From Saccharina japonica (Eukaryota > Sar > Phaeophyceae > Laminariales > Laminariaceae), in NCBI GenBank assembly GCA_008828725.1, contig MEHQ01003724.1:618664-682663 (forward strand): a stretch of 64,000 bases of DNA, read 5' to 3'. Under the pieces are notes generated by a model. The model did no database searches. It worked only from the letters and a program-made list of their open reading frames with translations, and was not told the origin of the DNA. A program made the translations under genes and the position numbers. Shown in pieces: positions 61,997 through 64,000 of the stretch. Within the stretch, counting starts at the first letter, position 1; each line of letters begins with the position of its first letter.

Positions 61997-64000
61997 ATTG
62001 TTGTTGCTGTTCTTCTTGTTGTTGTTAGTGTTGTTGTTGTTGCTGTTGTTTTTGTTGTTGTTGTTGCTGTTGCTGTTGTCGTTGTTGGTGTTGGTGTGGT
62101 ATTCGTCCCTCGCAGGAGCTTCACCCTCAGCGACCTCGTGGGTACGCCGTGGTGACATGTGTAACGATTCCCTTCTGCCCTCCCCTTTGTATGCATCCGC
62201 ACGTACATCGACGACCTTTATCGCGCATTATTCCTACTGCTCATCGATTTCCCTTTGATTAACACAAGAAACTGTATAACATACCAGGTACATGCCACAA
62301 CGGCGTGGTTGGTAGGGTAAATACCCGGGGGTACCCGGGTACGCATCCTAGTTGTTGTGGCCATACTCGCGCTGGTAGATGCCCGGGTATGCACCGTCAG
62401 AGTATACATATGTAGTTCGTGCACGTTACTGGATACCCCTTCGTCGGGTGATGGCGATACATTTGACTGTATTTAGTATGCGTGCTTAAAATAGCAGCCA
62501 ACCGTGAACTGCTGTGGCAATTCTGGTGCTGTTCGTGCCATTCATACCAGTATGGTGCGTTATCCGGACTCTGTGACTCAGAACAGCTGAACAGCATCAC
62601 CAGGGGGAAATAACTGCAAGGCATCGATCGCTCTGCGTTGCATATCACAGCAGCCAAGTAACTTCTCTACTATTAATAATATACTTGAGATCGGGGAAAC
62701 TGCGCAACCACAATGAGATTCGCGCAGCAGCAACAGCAGCAGCACCGGAATCAGAGCCAGCACAAGTTTACCAGGTATACGAGTATCAGTACACCGGCCA
62801 GTAGAGCTTCCCACTTTTTCGATACTTGGTCTAATTGATCTAATTGTCTTAGCGCCAGGATTAGGGCTCGTCTGATTGGCTTAGGTTCAGGGCTAGGGTT
62901 GGTCTGATTGGCTTAGGGCGAGGGCTAGGCTTGGTCTGATTGGCTTAGGGTCAGGGCTAGGCTTGGTCTGATGGGCTTAAGGTTGGGGCTGGGGTTGGTC
63001 TGATTGGCTCAGGCTCAGGGCCAGGGTTGGTCTGATTGGCTTAGAGTTAGGGTTGGTCTGATTGGCTCAGGGTCAGGGCGAGGGTTGATCTGATTGGATT
63101 AGGGTCAGGGTTGGTCTGATTGGCTTAGACTCAGAGGTAGGGATGGTCTGATTGGCTTAGGGTTAGGGTTAGGGCTTATTATATATAGTCTTGTACACAG
63201 AGTACCAGGTATGTATCAACCATTTTGTTGAATAAGTGGTAAGCAACCCTCGCATCGGCACCAGCACCATTGTATGCAAGTATAAGCTCGATCAAAAATA
63301 TAAGGTACCTTTGTACATATAAAATAAGTGTTGTGGCTATGTATAATGTCCCTTATATTTGCGATCAAAACTGCTGTACTCGTACGAGGATATACTGCTT
63401 TGCTTCCTGCTGCTGTACCCGCTGTACCGGCAGTCCAACCCGCCTACATATTTTATATGTGCCTGTAATACAATTACCCTGCGTATATGCACGTACCAAG
63501 GGGGGTATGATGCACGCATCGTATATGTATACGCGCATACTCGTACCTTACCCAAGTACAAGACGGTTAGACTACGAGTACGTACTCGTACCGCTGTTGT
63601 ATTACGGTAAGGCAATGCTGGTACCGTACGAGCGACTACAGCAGCTGTACTGGCTGTACGTATCATACGTATGTTATGGTACGACGTACAGCAGGAGTAT
63701 GCTACTTCGTACACACCTGCTTCTCGTCCTTGTCGGAGCTAAAAAAGTTGTCGTGCGTGTCCAACAGTTTCGCCAGTGCCGCCTCCGCCGGCTGCAGCAT
63801 TGCCTCTGCCGGAATTATTGCATCTGCCACTGCTGACATTGCCTCCACCTCTGCTCCCTCCGGCTCCGACCCCCCCTCCTCCCCACCTCCTCCGCTTCCA
63901 ACATCCTCGCAAGAAGATCGGGCACCCGCTGAGGTGCCTCCGCCTGGCCGAGATGTCGCACTGCTATTACTAGCAGGGGTGGAGCTGCTTCCCTCCTTCC
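41075..64000 (-). CDS. TTC5 (STRAP)-like TPR and OB-fold protein, 5' end beyond window
   Basis: TTC5 is a TPR cofactor of p300/stress responses and, in animals, binds nascent tubulin to trigger tubulin mRNA decay. Its role here is unknown. Exons in coding order: 64000-63717, 60221-60124, 57997-57934, 54916-54806, 53377-53291, 50935-50783, 48140-48043, 46067-45971, 45302-45096, 44067-43975 and 41521-41075. Phases agree throughout. The order of conserved blocks follows human TTC5: LAKLLDTHDNFF, RGRALDVFSDFNPEAEKCL, the TPR block GWDALGHCYWKKPDLLAARR, ESLRQLSMLLRQLP, SWYVLGNAFVASFF, NPDLFFNRAHVFHYREDYPE, LKAKRLSQLIASLG, then OB-fold strands ERFVVVDGNGEFAVLSLYS and RIRSKDTLLVKNPALR. The OB-fold segment with the usual GD-V-IPEP motif, between 43975 and 41521, was not found. 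The last exon adds about 110 Ala/Ser-rich residues. One intron uses a GC donor. Confidence 0.9.
44880..45120. repeat. Dispersed repeat family R1, copy 2
   Basis: It begins TTATAGTATAGGAGCTGTCT with a CTCACCCAAG block and ends with GGTTTTCGCCAAACAAGTG and CTCTATATCGTAAGCGCGGG. The end lies inside the TTC5-like exon at 45096-45302. Confidence 0.55.
45096..45302 (-). CDS. TTC5-like exon whose 3' edge overlaps repeat R1
   Basis: 69 codons from GGLKAKRLSQLIASLGGSSA to TATIARAYDIE, ending at GAG|GTAGCA. The last 20 or so coding bases resemble the terminal block of the R1 repeat (CTCTATATCGTA and AGCRCG on the plus strand). The donor is weak, but the join to VVIPAGQNSQ is in phase and fits the family alignment. 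Confidence 0.72.
45971..46067 (-). CDS. TTC5-like exon with GC splice donor
   Basis: It encodes LARELDPFLPVDQALHSIQT and GVERLAKLVEKK. The reading must stop after AAG AAG and resume with GGLKAKRLSQ in phase 0. That places the donor at AAG|GCAAGC, the strong form of the GC donor consensus. Confidence 0.85.
47775..47900 (+). repeat. Dispersed repeat family R3, copy 2 (poly-C tail)
   Basis: Partner of 1735-1857. It ends in a run of 16 C, after which CTACGGTCATACGACTACGG is repeated. A tail-only fragment (ACTACGGTCATGCACGACAT then GAGTGC and a C run) lies at about 40439-40475. No protein explains the conservation. The poly-C end suggests either a short interspersed element or a slippage-prone end. 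Confidence 0.8.
50036..50150. mobile_element. TIR element family M1, copy 2
   Basis: TTACGGGGGTCCATAGTAAA and TAGGACC on the left mirror GGTCCTATTTACTA and CACCCCGTAA on the right. The centre has AAATAGGGAAATATATAGG, shared with copies 1 and 3. About 115 bp, with no coding capacity. Confidence 0.8.
50434..50476. repeat. 43-nt poly-G run
   Basis: An uninterrupted run of 43 G. Very high quadruplex potential, and prone to assembly error. Confidence 0.95.
51410..51730. repeat. Dispersed repeat family R1, copy 3, with a nested TTAA element
   Basis: It starts GATAATCACTTGATTATAGT and ends CGTTTTCGCCAAAAAAATG then TGTAGCGTAAGC. At 51560 the block GGTTAAGGAGCC is broken by an 82-bp element and resumes at GGTCATTCAGAAAACG. 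Confidence 0.6.
51564..51645. mobile_element. TTAA-flanked MITE (piggyBac-like ends), copy 1
   Basis: Flanked by TTAA on both sides (51560-51563 and 51646-51649). Inverted ends are CCCATTCAGAACTGG and the complement of CCGGTTCTTAAGGGG. Internal TTGTCCCCAAAAGCGGG matches the arm of the 56531 copy. It is nested in R1 copy 3. Confidence 0.65.
51795..51922. mobile_element. TIR element family M1, copy 3
   Basis: TTACGGGAGACCATAGTAAA on the left mirrors TTTACTATGGTCCTCCGTA on the right. Inner GGGACC/GGTTCT blocks mirror too. It contains a TACCAGGTA site. It lies in a TTC5-like intron, just after a poly-A run. Confidence 0.8.
52097..52106. other. Assembly gap (10 N) in a poly-G region
   Basis: Ten N between a G run (52085-52096) and a 65-nt poly-G run (52129-52193). 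The size is likely arbitrary. Confidence 0.99.
52129..52193. repeat. 65-nt poly-G run
   Basis: 65 consecutive G. The poly-Gly and poly-Pro frames across it are artefacts. Confidence 0.95.
52432..52560. repeat. GATGATCTA satellite-like block
   Basis: A 42-bp unit (TAGATGATCTAGATGATTAA, then GATGATCTATAAATAGATTA and CC) occurs twice in a row. It is followed by AAATGATCT units. It resembles the GATCTGAAT array at 16410-16475. Confidence 0.8.
52654..53131. repeat. 19-bp minisatellite, AACAAGGTTGCCAATACCG
   Basis: About 25 head-to-tail copies of AACAAGGTTGCCAATACCG with a few variants (GCCGATA, GTTAACA, AATGTTG) lie in a TTC5-like intron. Three units equal 57 bp, so long frames of 140-210 codons open on both strands. 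None is a gene. The variants form a higher-order pattern: the segments at 52700-52830 and 52880-53010 correspond. Confidence 0.95.
54806..54916 (-). CDS. TTC5-like TPR exon
   Basis: 37 codons, VKLNPAEPDGWDALGHCYWK through ALDK, bounded by an AG acceptor (GCCAG) and a GTGATC donor. It has the TPR consensus W-LG-Y at the usual spacing. It follows AEKCLAKA of the preceding exon without a gap. Confidence 0.93.
54925..55026. repeat. (AGTAGC)n / (AGC)n array
   Basis: A hexanucleotide array drifting into AGCAGTAGC lies directly next to the TTC5-like exon at 54806-54916. In coding orientation it forms a pyrimidine-rich GCTACT tract just before the acceptor. Confidence 0.93.
56130..56440. repeat. Dispersed repeat family R1, copy 4
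   Basis: It aligns with 60620-60905. Shared blocks are CATGCTACGG, TTTCTGAGGTTGGTCACT, CTGATTTTGGAGGAAA, then CGAGTATACAA-like and TTCAGAAA. The copies are about 75-80 percent identical by eye. It ends CCTCTATGGTAGCAC. Confidence 0.65.
56531..56619. mobile_element. TTAA-flanked MITE (piggyBac-like ends), copy 2
   Basis: TTAA at 56527-56530 and 56620-56623 enclose 89 bp. The inverted arms, about 34 bp each, run from CCCTTACAGGACTGGAGTCC to CCCGTTTTGGGGACAA and are mirrored on the right with four mismatches. The TTAA target plus a CCC end is the piggyBac superfamily pattern. There is no transposase here. Confidence 0.78.
57098..57345. repeat. Direct duplication of about 85 bp
   Basis: 57098-57180 and 57247-57345 share AAGGCGGTAATACC, GAGATGATG, CATCGTTGTTT and ACGACATCTGACG. 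The second copy carries an extra AAGACTTTTCGGCCAATCAG before the common CTCCTGTTCG end. Confidence 0.8.
58850..60490. repeat. Pair of related 150-180 bp blocks
   Basis: 58850-59030 and 60339-60490 share CATCCCATTTATTATCTTCG-like starts, CCTAGTCGTAACTCAGAYCC and GGGGTC. They also share CTCCTCCCCCACTACG-like and CTTGCCTTG strings. Both lie in TTC5-like introns. The plus-strand 140-codon frame at 58706-59128 lies over the first copy and is unlikely to be a gene. Confidence 0.65.
59395..59580. repeat. Diverged copy of repeat family R2
   Basis: It shares ATGTCAAGG, GGCCGAAAGTGTT, AAATCTAGTAGTTTGGCGTC and GGTTGAAAGTCCTGTCTCTC with the R2 cores at 33936-35190. It contains a local duplication of GGTGTCAGTCACGGCATGTC. 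Confidence 0.6.
60620..60905. repeat. Dispersed repeat family R1, copy 5
   Basis: Partner of 56130-56440. It ends CGGCCTATATCGTAGTAAGC, the same terminal block that overlaps the TTC5-like exon at 45096. Confidence 0.6.
61214..61440. repeat. CTG/GTG-rich trinucleotide region
   Basis: Imperfect CTG, GTG and CCG units. All poly-Leu, Cys, Ala or Ser frames across it are artefacts. Confidence 0.9.
61956..62098. repeat. (TTG)n microsatellite
   Basis: Nearly 50 GTT/TTG units with a few substitutions. Confidence 0.95.
62823..63178. repeat. Minisatellite of about 30 bp with TTAGGG core, TTGGTCTGATTGGCTTAGGG
   Basis: About eleven degenerate units of TTGGTCTGATTGGCTTAGGG followed by TCAGGGCTAGGG-like sequence. 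It ends in GGGTTAGGGTTAGGG. The TTAGGG core suggests a telomere-derived or subtelomeric-type satellite, now inside a gene intron. Confidence 0.88.
63717..64000 (-). CDS. TTC5-like first visible exon
   Basis: The frame is open to the window edge, so the start codon is undecided. An internal Met begins MSAVADAIIPAEAMLQPAEA. Upstream residues are Ser/Gly/Glu-rich and may be coding too. The exon ends LAKLLDTHDNFFSSDKDEKQ at CAG|GTGTGT. It joins RRLEAESEEVMEALARVGD (60221-60124), matching the N-terminal helix of TTC5. Confidence 0.82.

Overview
The window looks like nuclear DNA from a eukaryote with a large, intron-rich and repeat-rich genome. Four conserved multi-exon protein genes can be read, all with GT-AG (twice GC-AG) introns of 0.3 to 4 kb. 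Coding exons are GC-rich, and introns are full of microsatellites, minisatellites and small inverted-repeat elements. An interstitial TTAGGG array fits a TTAGGG-type telomere. A heterokont (stramenopile), perhaps a brown alga, would fit the mix of calmodulin-dependent kinase, TTC5 and Sen1 genes with long introns. This is inference from style, not from a diagnostic marker. Exon borders were set by eye from homology, splice signals and matching codon phase.

Layout. 1-4043 (+): 3' part of a CDC50/LEM3-family gene, the beta subunit of P4-ATPase lipid flippases. Its 5' end is missing. 4044-7172: intergenic, with a fold-back element and unassigned ORFs. 7173-21762 (+): a complete Sen1/senataxin-type RNA/DNA helicase in 11 exons. 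Its disordered C-terminal tail ends in about 18 copies of a 12-residue repeat. 21763-24580: convergent intergenic DNA with no recognisable gene. 24581-30771 (-): a calmodulin-dependent protein kinase, clear from the middle of the N-lobe to the calmodulin-binding tail, but without the exon(s) for the glycine loop and catalytic lysine. 31100-41074: a repeat-dominated block. It holds palindrome-rich TACTCSGAGTA arrays, duplicated macro-repeats of about 1.3-1.8 kb, CAG/CTG tracts, a tandem duplication broken by a 245-N assembly gap, and a GC-rich CCAAT-containing array. 41075-64000 (-): a TTC5 (STRAP)-like gene spread over at least 23 kb in 11 visible exons, open at the right window edge. Its introns carry most of the small mobile elements.

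The four genes are not an operon or a pathway. They act in lipid flipping, RNA/DNA unwinding, Ca2+ signalling, and TPR/OB-fold cofactor functions. I saw no clear rRNA, tRNA, CRISPR array or viral gene.

The most unusual features are non-coding. The odd palindrome TACCWGGTA occurs at least 31 times outside exons. Two TTAA-flanked, piggyBac-style MITEs are present, one nested in another repeat whose empty sites can be seen elsewhere in the window. Three copies form a MITE family with ACGGGGGACCATAGTAAAT-type inverted ends. One dispersed repeat appears to run into the 3' edge of a TTC5 exon.
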